DNA of 6,108 nt from Methanobacteriota archaeon (GTDB lineage Archaea; Halobacteriota; Methanosarcinia; Methanosarcinales; Methanosarcinaceae), in assembly GCA_030837265.1 (NCBI GenBank), contig JAUPKV010000006.1, forward strand, positions 1 through 6,108, in the 5' to 3' direction. The position numbers and the translations under genes are program-made. Below the pieces are notes generated by a model. The model had not been told where the DNA came from, did not search any database, and worked only from the letters and a program-made list of their open reading frames with translations. This document shows, piece by piece, positions 1 through 5,830 of this stretch. Position 1 is the first letter of the stretch, and each line of letters starts with the position of its first letter.

Positions 1-23
1 AATGAGGATTTAGTTACAAAATA

Positions 24-40
24 TCTCATTTAAAATGAGA
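24..40. repeat. Perfect short inverted repeat (hairpin)
   Basis: TCTCATT (24-30) and AATGAGA (34-40) are perfect reverse complements around a 3-nt spacer. The hairpin lies just upstream of the decayed gene that begins near 68. It has no T-run directly after it, so a terminator role is not clear. It may belong to whatever lies left of the window. Confidence 0.45.
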
Positions 41-67
41 CATTAAGTAGATATTAGCTAATTCCAA

Positions 68-502
68 ATGAAATATCTTTCTATCCATCATCTGAGAGGA
101 TAGTGTGCTAAAAGTTTTGTATAATCAAGTATCAAAAGTCACCAATTGCGACTTTATTTTCCCTATATTTTATACTGAAAAGACACACGCCCGTTCCTGT
201 TATGAGAGTGTGTTCTCAGTTGAATTGAAGGAAAAGCAGTAGTTGTACTCTACCATGGCCTCTGCCTTATTTCATCTGGGGATAGGCTCCTTATTCGTGG
301 AAAATGGTATCGAGGAAAAAGACTGAGAATAAAGGGAAATGTCGTTGTTGCAGACAGTATTGAAGACCTGAGTTCTGGTATCGTTTTCAGCAAAAAATAA
401 TTTTACTAAGGCTGTGCGGTTCAATCAGGATTCTTTAAGATCTGTTTTTCCTATCTGATGGTTATTTTGCAAGCCTTTGGAATATTAAGGAGGAAAAAAT
501 AA
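68..502 (+). pseudogene. Decayed gene with several frameshifts; OB-fold-like segment plus C-terminal membrane helix
   Basis: No single frame is long, but protein-like segments follow one another in changing frames. An ATG at 68 opens a short frame to 100. Frame 96-256 ends SCYESVFSVEL and then runs to a stop. Frame 224-397 reads EGKAVVVLYHG, then GDRLLIRGKWYRGK and VVADSIEDLSSGIVF, and stops at 398. The frame from about 396 reads NNFTKAVRFNQDSLRSVF and stops near 452. Frame 409-499 ends in a hydrophobic stretch, YLMVILQAFGILRRKK, with a stop at 500-502. Three single-base changes rejoin them: one added base near 229-231, one A removed from the A6 run at 392-397, and one T added to the T5 run near 446-450. 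A fourth shift near 95 is less certain. The middle segment resembles a small beta-barrel of OB type, and the end looks like a membrane anchor with a basic tail. This reading is inference from amino acid texture, and I do not recognise the family. Sequencing error is an alternative to decay. Confidence 0.5.
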
Positions 503-577
503 CTGGATCTCTTGCTTGTAAGCAAACAATCCCGGCATATTGTGGGACGAATTAAGGCTCTAGACTCCAAGGACTAA
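503..577 (+). pseudogene. Possible start of a second decayed gene (24 codons, CTG in place of ATG)
   Basis: A strong ribosome-binding site, AAGGAGG (487-493), lies inside the end of the preceding decayed gene. Nine bases later, directly after that gene's TAA, a CTG opens a frame reading LDLLLVSKQSRHIVGRIKALDSKD and stopping at 575-577. No ATG, GTG or TTG is suitably placed, so the CTG may be a mutated ATG. The left arm of the 505-600 inverted repeat lies within this frame. It could be the 5' end of a gene lost with the rest of a former operon, or chance. I recognise no family. Confidence 0.2.
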
Positions 578-600
578 TTTCTTACAAGCAAGCAATATCC
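505..600. repeat. 96-nt element bounded by 12-bp perfect (16-bp interrupted) inverted repeats
   Basis: CTTGCTTGTAAG (511-522) is perfectly reverse-complementary to CTTACAAGCAAG (581-592). Further out, GGAT (505-508) pairs with ATCC (597-600) across a small internal loop of 2 versus 4 nt. The left arm also contains its own hairpin, TTGCTT/AAGCAA (512-525). The interior is 58 nt. I see no clear target-site duplication. Possible readings are a hairpin RNA, a small MITE-like element, or an inverted duplication formed while the surrounding genes decayed. Confidence 0.6.
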
Positions 601-789
601 TATTTCCCATTTAATACTATTTATAATTTACCTATCATTTGAAGACAATTTATCTATCCAAAACTTGAACCAGTTTACAGTTAGATAAATGAATAGGATT
701 CAACATACTGCTTTACAATACACCCGTATCTTCTTTATAATGTATCTTTAACTGTTTCACAATGCATTTAATTGACTTTTAGATAGGCT
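601..789. other. AT-rich intergenic stretch without a gene
   Basis: Neither strand shows an open frame with an acceptable start and ribosome-binding site. Apart from the nested hairpin at 648-690, nothing is recognisable. This is the downstream side of the minus-strand reductase-like gene. Confidence 0.5.
648..690. repeat. Nested inverted repeat
   Basis: ATTTATCTA (648-656) and TAGATAAAT (682-690) form a perfect 9-bp outer stem. Inside it AAACT (661-665) pairs with AGTTT (672-676) around a 6-nt loop. Two concentric helices in 43 nt suggest a folded transcript or a protein-binding site, but no promoter or gene ties it to a function. Confidence 0.45.
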
Positions 790-803
790 CTAAAAATGAA
801 AAA
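790..803 (-). terminator. U-rich terminator after the reductase-like gene
   Basis: On the minus strand the TAA stop (804-806) is followed immediately by TTTTTCATTTTTAG. Runs of U without an obligatory hairpin are the usual archaeal termination signal. The position directly after the stop fits the end of this transcript. Confidence 0.5.
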
Positions 804-2708
804 TTAAAGAAATTTTACAAGCGGACAAACCTCTACACATGCCCCGCAGTGAACGCAATTCTCTTTGATCCTCACTTTATTTTCTTTCATCTGGATTGCA
901 TTATGTTCGCAATGTCCCACACAAATCCCACATCCTTTGCAGAGTAAGGCTCTTCGTACTGAAAATTCAACCAGTTTTATTAACTTTTTAAGAGCCTTTT
1001 CGCTTTCGCTTCTCCCATTGACATTTCCTGAAGCAAAGACCTGGGCTCTTGACTCGCCATAGGAAACCGATGCAGCACCTTCTATGAAAGAGACTTTTCC
1101 GATAGGGTAAAGTATCCCGCTTTCTTCCAGAGTTTCCATGTCTATCGCCTGCCCGAAACTCCCGTCCGCAGTCATTCCTCCTGTTTTGCAGGGCCTGTAT
1201 CCGGTTACAATTTCAAAGTGAAGTTCCTTTGGGGCTTCCCCGGAAGGGAGGAGAGAAATCCCTTTTTTCTCCGCAAGTGACTGGAGGACCTTTGGATATC
1301 TTTTATACCGCCAAAAGCCGTATTTTACCCATTCGGGAGAAAGTCCCATTTTCTCTGCATAGGCAAGGAGGTAAGAATCAAGTTTTTTTGAAAGCTCGGG
1401 ATGGCTTTCCTCGAGCTGGAAGAAGTCCGAAAGCGAAGAAGATGGACAGAGCCAGCACCCCATACGGTCATATCCTTTCTCGTACGCCGGGTTATAGGGA
1501 GCTTTTGTCCTGAAGAGATAGAGCCAGATATGTAAGGCAGTCCATTCCTGTATAGGAGATGCTCCAACCTGGTTTCCGACCCAGGGATTTTTCCAGACTT
1601 TTTTACTGATAAAACGTGCATGGGATTCATACTGGCGCTGACCTATGAAACTCAGGCAGCCGCCCTCGTAGTTATCATCAATTAATCTCGTAATAGGCCC
1701 AAGTTTGCAGATTTTGCAACACCACCGGGTGTCCAGGGTAGGGGGGCCAAAAACATTTATCGAATCCCAGAAAGAATCTCCGGCATTTGCGGTCTTGAGT
1801 TCTTTTCCGTAATATTCGGCAACTTTTTTAACATTTTCAAGGGTTTCCGGAAATTCAAGTCCCGTATCCGCAAATATGATCTCGAAATCGTCCAGGGTCT
1901 CATCAACCAGCTGGAGCACTGCAAGGCTGTCCTTACCCCCGGAATAAGAAACGCTAACCTTCATTTCCATGCTCCCTGCAACATTTTCAATAAATGCGTG
2001 AGCGTTTTTAACCATTAGATCCAGGATTTTCTCGTTAGCCGTTACGGCATCTTCCCAGCTTTGCCCTCCAGCACTAGCTTTATATGGGCTCGGTTCTGCG
2101 CTCCAGCGGGGTTTTACTGCGTTTCCGCGTTCTTCCTCACACATTTCCTTTCCTGTCATTCGAGCGCGCCCGCAACAGATTACTTCTCCTGCAGGGTTCA
2201 GGACTACGACTTCATCTTCTTTTCTAATTCCAGGATCAGCATCAATCACTCCAGGTGCAAGGACACTAGCTCCTTTTTTTACAATGAAAGGTACAACTGT
2301 CGGCTCGATAACAACCCATTTCTTCAGGGCTTTTAGATCTCTGCCCTGGAAAAGCCGTCTTGCCCCTTCGAGCCTGGGAAGCAGGACCCACTCACAGCTC
2401 TCTATTTCAAACCTGAGAGACGCAATAACCTCCCCATCAACTATTACCTCATCCATCCTGTCCTCATATGGAGCTTTATTCAGTACTACAAGGTGGCCTT
2501 TCGGTATGAGGGAAGAATTAAACTGTTTTTCAGAAACTGAGTTTATGCGCTTTATGTCGTAATCAAAAGCCGGACGAATATCCCCAGGAGGAGTTACCTC
2601 AATTCTTTTTGTACTTTTCCCACATCCGCACTTTTTGCCGAGCACAGGTACATTGCAGTCCTCACACCAGTGCAGAAGCATCTTGCCAAGATATGCTGGT
2701 TTTGACAT
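804..2708 (-). CDS. PAPS/APS-reductase-like PP-loop protein with zinc ribbon, PUA and C-terminal 2x[4Fe-4S] ferredoxin domain
   Basis: The protein has 634 residues and is predicted to be cytosolic. In order: a zinc ribbon (C15, C18, C27, C29); a linker; a PUA-type RNA-binding domain at about 130-195 (GASVLAPGV...GEVICCGRA); a PAPS-reductase/PP-loop domain at about 245-480 with the nucleotide motif SGGKDS (256-261); an unassigned alpha/beta segment at about 495-585; and a ferredoxin with two CxxCxxCxxxC sets (C590, C593, C596, C600; C618, C621, C624, C628). C330-C331 together with C418 and C421 give the CC...CxxC spacing that binds [4Fe-4S] in assimilatory APS reductases. The catalytic ECG(I/L)H tail of true APS/PAPS reductases is absent. 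Sulfonucleotide reduction is therefore doubtful. An Fe-S-dependent adenylating or sulfur-transfer enzyme, perhaps acting on RNA because of the PUA domain, is an inference. Archaeal homologs with this fusion are usually annotated simply as PAPS reductase family. The ATG at 2706-2708 retains the zinc ribbon. No ribosome-binding site precedes it, and an in-frame ATG at codon 10 is a less likely alternative. It lies 99 nt after mtaB with its own TATA box. Confidence 0.9.
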   Translation of the reverse strand: MSKPAYLGKMLLHWCEDCNVPVLGKKCGCGKSTKRIEVTPPGDIRPAFDYDIKRINSVSEKQFNSSLIPKGHLVVLNKAPYEDRMDEVIVDGEVIASLRFEIESCEWVLLPRLEGARRLFQGRDLKALKKWVVIEPTVVPFIVKKGASVLAPGVIDADPGIRKEDEVVVLNPAGEVICCGRARMTGKEMCEEERGNAVKPRWSAEPSPYKASAGGQSWEDAVTANEKILDLMVKNAHAFIENVAGSMEMKVSVSYSGGKDSLAVLQLVDETLDDFEIIFADTGLEFPETLENVKKVAEYYGKELKTANAGDSFWDSINVFGPPTLDTRWCCKICKLGPITRLIDDNYEGGCLSFIGQRQYESHARFISKKVWKNPWVGNQVGASPIQEWTALHIWLYLFRTKAPYNPAYEKGYDRMGCWLCPSSSLSDFFQLEESHPELSKKLDSYLLAYAEKMGLSPEWVKYGFWRYKRYPKVLQSLAEKKGISLLPSGEAPKELHFEIVTGYRPCKTGGMTADGSFGQAIDMETLEESGILYPIGKVSFIEGAASVSYGESRAQVFASGNVNGRSESEKALKKLIKLVEFSVRRALLCKGCGICVGHCEHNAIQMKENKVRIKENCVHCGACVEVCPLVKFL

Positions 2709-2732
2709 GTCAAGCAGATTGAGAGAGGTTCC

Positions 2733-2743
2733 CCTTTAAAAGG
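2733..2743 (-). promoter_or_regulatory. TATA box of the reductase-like gene; nearly leaderless transcript
   Basis: On the minus strand CCAAAACC precedes CCTTTTAAAGG, a plausible BRE plus TATA box centred near 2738. Archaeal transcription starts about 25-27 nt downstream, which is near 2712, only a few bases before the ATG at 2708. The absence of a Shine-Dalgarno sequence agrees with a leaderless or very short-leader mRNA. Confidence 0.5.
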
Positions 2744-2773
2744 TTTTGGCTTTTCGAAGATTTTTTTCTACTA

Positions 2774-2797
2774 ATTCAAAAAAAGAGAAAAGAAGAA
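2774..2797 (-). terminator. U-rich terminator of the mtaCB operon
   Basis: About 10 nt after the mtaB stop the minus strand reads TTCTTCTTTTCTCTTTTTTT (2797-2778) and continues AT-rich. It contains no stable hairpin, which is typical of archaeal termination. It separates mtaCB from the downstream gene, which has its own TATA box. Confidence 0.6.
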
Positions 2798-2807
2798 CGT
2801 ACCTCTG

Positions 2808-4193
2808 TTAGAGGCCGTAGTTCTCCGGAAGGAATACTTTAACTTCATCTTTGTATTTTGTGAGGCAGTCGCTCATGAACTTATCTTTGTCGTCAGTAAG
2901 AGCTTCGAAAGCTGCCTTTGCATCTGCAAGCGCCTTTGCTTCGAACCTGGATAACTCAAGTTTGCCTTTTGCCCCTTCTTCGACGATTTTAATACTTTCA
3001 AGTGCTGCATTCTTGGCACGGAGGTAAATATCATTTCCGTCCTTGACAATAGCCTGTCCAACTCTATATGCATTCGGATACGCAAGCACATAGCCTTGCG
3101 GGTCCCTGTACATATCCGAAGCTGTTAATATGTCTCTCAGTATCTTTGCATTACCTGAATTAAGAGCGACATTCATCATAGAGCAATCGTATGCTAGGGT
3201 CTCTGCCCAGCACTGGACAGTAGTACCGCCGAATTCCCCATGGTATTCGACTGACTCGTTTGACCAGAGGTCACAACACTGCATGACCAGGTTACCCATT
3301 AGATCAGAGTGAGCACAGGTTGAGGTCTTACCTTCCTGAGCAATCGGAACACCTGCGATTGCTTTGCAAATTGTGTTTTCATATCCGCAGTCCTTTCCGG
3401 GGCCAGTTGCACCGCATTCATATGCAACAAGGGATCTTGCTGCAGAAATTGACCTGGCAATAATTGCGATAGTATGGGCAAGGTTTTTGTCCAGCAGGCC
3501 TCCCGCAATGAACATCGCAGTGTTTGCCTGTGCACAGTCGGTGTCGCCTGAGGCCACTACTTTATTCTTTTTTGCAATCGATACAATATCGGACCAGACC
3601 ATTTCCATGTCCATGCTGCCAAGTACACCGATACCGTAAAGCACGCCTGCCATATCGTTTCTTAGAATTGCATAGTCAAAGATTTCCTTTCCACCCATTG
3701 ACTCAACTGCAAGTATGTCTGCACCAGCTTTGGCACATTCTTCAAAGGCTTCGAGGAAAACAGAGTACTTATCTCCTCTGAGCTGGAGGAAGTTCCTGTT
3801 CTCACGGATATCGCCAATTGTGTGGCGGAGTGCACATTTTATGCCGTATTCGTCATGGTAATCTTCCATGATCGTTTTCTGTGCGTGGGCGACAGCCGCT
3901 CCCCAGTCAGGGTTATTGGACATCTGCTGAACATGTTCAGTCTCAAGCACAACAGCGGGAGCTCCTATCTGAACCATCCTTGCCATGATGTCGGTAGTTA
4001 TCCTCTCATATTCCTTAACGAGTTTCTCTTTGGATACACCGGCTTCTGGCCTGGGAGCGTAGTTCACTTCTGGAGTTGTGTATCCGGCACCTATTTCAAG
4101 CCCAAGCCCTGCTTTTACGGGCTTGATAGCTTTTCCAAAAATCATATCATCTGCACTTGCATAAGCCATTTTAGTAAATCTTGTTGCTGCCAT
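2808..4193 (-). CDS. mtaB: Methanol:corrinoid methyltransferase MtaB (zinc enzyme)
   Basis: MtaB transfers the methyl group of methanol to Co(I) in MtaC, giving methyl-Co(III)-MtaC and water. This is the first step of methylotrophic methanogenesis in the cytosol. The 461 residues match the roughly 460-residue family length, and the protein is collinear with it. The zinc ligands established for Methanosarcina barkeri MtaB are in the same numbered positions: E164 (LAVES), C220 (SGDTDC) and C269 (GPGKDC). The central part carries the family's TIM-barrel-type segments, and other recognisable stretches are LETEHVQQMSNNPDWG and EYHGEFGGTTVQCWAET. The ATG at 4191-4193 has GGAGGT 7 nt upstream. That site begins directly at the mtaC stop codon, and the 13-nt gap implies cotranscription and translational coupling. 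No frameshift or truncation is visible. Methanosarcina genomes often carry several mtaCB copies, and which isozyme this is cannot be told here. Confidence 0.97.
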   Translation of the reverse strand: MAATRFTKMAYASADDMIFGKAIKPVKAGLGLEIGAGYTTPEVNYAPRPEAGVSKEKLVKEYERITTDIMARMVQIGAPAVVLETEHVQQMSNNPDWGAAVAHAQKTIMEDYHDEYGIKCALRHTIGDIRENRNFLQLRGDKYSVFLEAFEECAKAGADILAVESMGGKEIFDYAILRNDMAGVLYGIGVLGSMDMEMVWSDIVSIAKKNKVVASGDTDCAQANTAMFIAGGLLDKNLAHTIAIIARSISAARSLVAYECGATGPGKDCGYENTICKAIAGVPIAQEGKTSTCAHSDLMGNLVMQCCDLWSNESVEYHGEFGGTTVQCWAETLAYDCSMMNVALNSGNAKILRDILTASDMYRDPQGYVLAYPNAYRVGQAIVKDGNDIYLRAKNAALESIKIVEEGAKGKLELSRFEAKALADAKAAFEALTDDKDKFMSDCLTKYKDEVKVFLPENYGL

Positions 4194-4200
4194 CTACTCC

Positions 4201-4206
4201 ACCTCC
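4201..4206 (-). promoter_or_regulatory. Ribosome-binding site of mtaB
   Basis: GGAGGT on the minus strand lies 7 nt before the mtaB ATG, inside the string GAGGAGGTGG. It directly follows the TGA of mtaC (4207-4209), so a ribosome finishing mtaC uncovers it. The same motif and spacing occur before the TTG proposed as the mtaC start. Confidence 0.85.
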
Positions 4207-4974
4207 TCAATGTCTATGGAATTTCTCCCTCAATTTCACAATGTTGTCCCCATTTTGTTTGATAAAATCTGCCATCTTCGGGGCATCGGCTGCTTCTTCA
4301 CCGTAAACACCTAGCTCATACTGGGACACGAAGTCCTGGTTCACAGCACCCCCACCGCATGCAAAGGGAATTCTGTATCCTTTCTCGAGAAGTTTATCGT
4401 TAACTTCCTTAAAAGCGTACATGGTTGTGGTCATAAGGGCCGTACCTGTAAGCATGAGGGGTTTTTCTTTCTCCACTGCTGCTACTACCTCATCTACAGG
4501 AACATCTCTTCCAAGGTCAACTACATCGTATCCGCCAGCTCTTAGCAGTGCAACCACGATATTCTTCCCGATGTCATGCACGTCACCTTCTGCAACATGG
4601 CAGATTATTTTTCCTTTGACCTCAGGTGATTTTCCCGCTTTTTCCTTAATGAAATCAATACCATTGAGCATTGCATCAGCAGACATCATAACATTTGGTA
4701 GAAAAATAACTCCCTCATCATAAAGTCTGGTGACTACTCCCATTCCAACCATCAGTGCATTATCGATAAGACTGATCGGATCCTTACCTGCTTTTATTGC
4801 TGCTTGAAGACCTTCAACCACGTCGTCTTCTTCGCCTTCAAAGATAGCTTTTGCAACAGGGTAAATTAATTTATCCTTTGGATAGAGTTCTTCTGCAGCA
4901 TCTTCCGGTGTCATTTCTTTTTCTCTTTTTACATTATAACGAACCAGAATACCACTGGGATCTATGTCTATCAA
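4207..4974 (-). CDS. mtaC: Methanol-specific corrinoid protein MtaC
   Basis: MtaC carries the 5-hydroxybenzimidazolylcobamide that accepts the methyl group from MtaB and passes it to MtaA for transfer to coenzyme M. From the TTG start it has 255 residues: an N-terminal helical cap domain at about 20-105 (EEDDVVEGLQAAI, LPNVMMSADAML) and a Rossmann-like B12 domain at about 120-250. The B12 domain has DVHDIG, with H133 as the predicted lower cobalt ligand, then TGTAL (176-180) and CGGGAVN (206-212). The distance from this histidine to the C-terminus, 122 residues, equals that expected for M. barkeri MtaC. The start is uncertain. TTG (4972-4974) has GGAGGT exactly 7 nt upstream, like mtaB, and gives the N-terminus IDIDPSGILVRYNV. 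The ATG at 4987-4989 (260 residues) and TTG at 5005-5007 (266 residues) lack a good ribosome site. It is the first gene of the operon. Confidence 0.95.
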   Translation of the reverse strand: MIDIDPSGILVRYNVKREKEMTPEDAAEELYPKDKLIYPVAKAIFEGEEDDVVEGLQAAIKAGKDPISLIDNALMVGMGVVTRLYDEGVIFLPNVMMSADAMLNGIDFIKEKAGKSPEVKGKIICHVAEGDVHDIGKNIVVALLRAGGYDVVDLGRDVPVDEVVAAVEKEKPLMLTGTALMTTTMYAFKEVNDKLLEKGYRIPFACGGGAVNQDFVSQYELGVYGEEAADAPKMADFIKQNGDNIVKLREKFHRH

Positions 4975-4981
4975 ATATTTA

Positions 4982-4987
4982 ACCTCC
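4982..4987 (-). promoter_or_regulatory. Ribosome-binding site that decides the mtaC start
   Basis: GGAGGT on the minus strand lies 7 nt before TTG 4974 and overlaps the end of the in-frame ATG at 4989. A full-strength site just inside the longer reading frame has no use unless translation starts at the TTG. A short upstream CTCC (on the minus strand, near 5001-5004) could pair with GGAG and mask the site, but only as a 4-bp helix. Confidence 0.6.
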
Positions 4988-5029
4988 ATTTGGCCTTTGA
5001 GGAGCAAGTAATCCCTGGATCGTTTCGGT

Positions 5030-5048
5030 GGGCTAAAGCCGGGCTAAA
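5030..5048 (-). repeat. Two TTTAGCCC direct repeats one helical turn apart
   Basis: On the plus strand GGGCTAAA occurs at 5030-5037 and again at 5041-5048, an 11-nt period. The first copy also forms the small hairpin GGCTAAAGCC (5031-5040). The spacing suits side-by-side protein binding in DNA or a folded leader element, between the candidate mtaC promoters and the gene. Confidence 0.4.
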
Positions 5049-5205
5049 AATAGAATTTTCCCCTATAATATACCCGAATTTGCTTAGATTCCTAAATTCC
5101 CCATTTTTTAAGAGAGCTAAACAAGATCTAAGTAGGTATAAATTTTCTACCTCTTCCCAATTTATTAGAGGGACTCCAAACTCCTCTTTATTAAATTATG
5201 ATCCT

Positions 5206-5238
5206 CTATATATAAAACTCACTGAGCAACTTGAGTTT
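5206..5238 (-). promoter_or_regulatory. Candidate mtaC promoter with an abutting inverted-repeat operator
   Basis: The minus strand has TTTTATATATAG (5217-5206), which contains the archaeal consensus TTTATATA. Immediately upstream and overlapping its first T's is a perfect inverted repeat, AAACTCA (5238-5232) with TGAGTTT (5221-5215), around 10 nt. The repeat covers the BRE position, where a bound regulator would control TFB access. In Methanosarcina acetivorans, mtaCB operons are controlled by dedicated Msr regulators. Whether this is such a site is inference. Start of transcription would be near 5185. Confidence 0.45.
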
Positions 5239-5675
5239 CAAACTTTGAATAGAAGTAGTATTTAGTTATCAAGAGGCTTTATTATTCTGATATTTAGAGT
5301 AAGTGAAAATTATTGTCTATCCTATTCCATAAGATAAATATTTTTAAAAATATATATTTTATAATTATTTTAAAAAATATTTTTTAAACTTTCAAAATAA
5401 ATAAACATATATTTAAAAAAATACCCTGGGTGTAACTAAAAAAATTGTGACATCTCTAGAAGGAAGTCATAATAAAATAAGCCTTAATTTCGATTGCGGA
5501 TCTCATTTAATTAGGGTCTAGTCTTCTAAAAAATTCTTTAATAAATAAAATGAATCTGTAAACCCTGGAACTGTTTATATGTTATATTTTGTACTCTTCT
5601 TCAGAAGCTTACTCTGGTTAATTCACGGGTAATTAATCTCTTAATAATTTAGGAAACAATTATAGAAAAATATAT
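5239..5675. other. Very AT-rich intergenic DNA without a gene
   Basis: No convincing coding frame occurs on either strand. The core at 5330-5420 is almost pure A+T. The few G+C-bearing islands include CCCTGG at 5424-5429 and 5563-5568, the near-palindrome TACCCTGGGTGTA (5422-5434) and CTTCAGAAG (5599-5607). Weak TATA-like strings on the minus strand lie near 5405-5415 and 5574-5581. Confidence 0.5.
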
Positions 5676-5683
5676 ATATAAGC
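5676..5683 (-). promoter_or_regulatory. Alternative distal mtaC promoter (TATA box)
   Basis: The minus strand reads CTTATATA here, an exact match to the archaeal TATA consensus, with GCATTG just upstream as a possible BRE and the palindrome AATGCATT (5684-5691) beside it. If used for mtaC, the leader would be close to 680 nt. The surrounding alternating TA run makes the match less specific. Confidence 0.25.
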
Positions 5684-5795
5684 AATGCATTTTGACGGTG
5701 CTCTGAACTGCTTTGTAAAGGGCATTAAATATATTATATATTAAGCAAAATAAGAATTTGTGTTGAAATCTCTTTCATGAGATATCAAATACAAA

Positions 5796-5830
5796 GATAT
5801 ATATAGTAGGAATGTCTTGTATGAATCCCT
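5796..5830 (+). promoter_or_regulatory. Plus-strand promoter 1: TATA box and start-site motif
   Basis: GATATATATAG (5796-5806) is followed about 17 nt from its centre by TGTATGAATCCCT (5818-5830). Start of transcription is expected near 5826, inside that motif. The same arrangement recurs at 5969-6001. It points away from mtaC, so this is a divergent transcription unit. Confidence 0.45.

Larger units (their letters stand above)
4975..5205 (-). other. Probable 5' leader region of mtaCB
   Basis: This stretch lies between the preferred minus-strand TATA box (5206-5217) and the mtaC start and would form a leader of about 210 nt. Its first 70 nt next to mtaC are richer in G+C than the rest of the intergenic region and hold paired TTTAGCCC repeats and the symmetric ATCCAGGGAT (5011-5020). 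A closer TATA-like box on the minus strand (GTATATTATAG, about 5063-5073) would instead give a start near 5042 and a leader of about 70 nt. Long leaders are known for mtaCB operons of Methanosarcina; the extent here is inferred. Confidence 0.4.

Noticed and set aside
1325..1630. Other-frame open stretches inside the reductase-like gene
   Set aside because: They overlap a long, fully motif-bearing frame and show no start signals of their own.
804..2708. Annotation as genuine PAPS or APS reductase (cysH)
   Set aside because: The catalytic ECG(I/L)H cysteine motif is absent and extra domains dominate, so a cysH symbol would overstate the evidence.
3822..4262. 146-codon plus-strand open frame opposite mtaB and the mtaC end
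   Set aside because: It is an antisense shadow of strongly conserved mtaB codons, with a cysteine- and histidine-rich composition typical of such shadows.
5011..5037. ATCCCT...GGGCTAAAG on the plus strand, resembling the leaders at 5826 and 5998
   Set aside because: No suitably spaced plus-strand TATA box precedes it, it lies antisense to the mtaC leader, and the stem would have only 3 reliable pairs.
4990..5265. 91-codon plus-strand open frame overlapping the mtaC start region
   Set aside because: It runs antisense across the mtaC leader, has no ribosome-binding site, and its residues have no domain character. It exists mainly because the stretch is short of stops.
5330..5420. AT-rich core as a replication origin or CRISPR leader
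   Set aside because: There are no origin-recognition boxes, no Cdc6/Orc1 gene and no regularly spaced repeats. AT-richness alone is ordinary for this intergenic DNA.
5685..5744. 19-codon plus-strand frame starting ATGCATTTTGAC
   Set aside because: It has no ribosome-binding site and ends in an AT-rich run of I, Y and K codons. It is likely chance.
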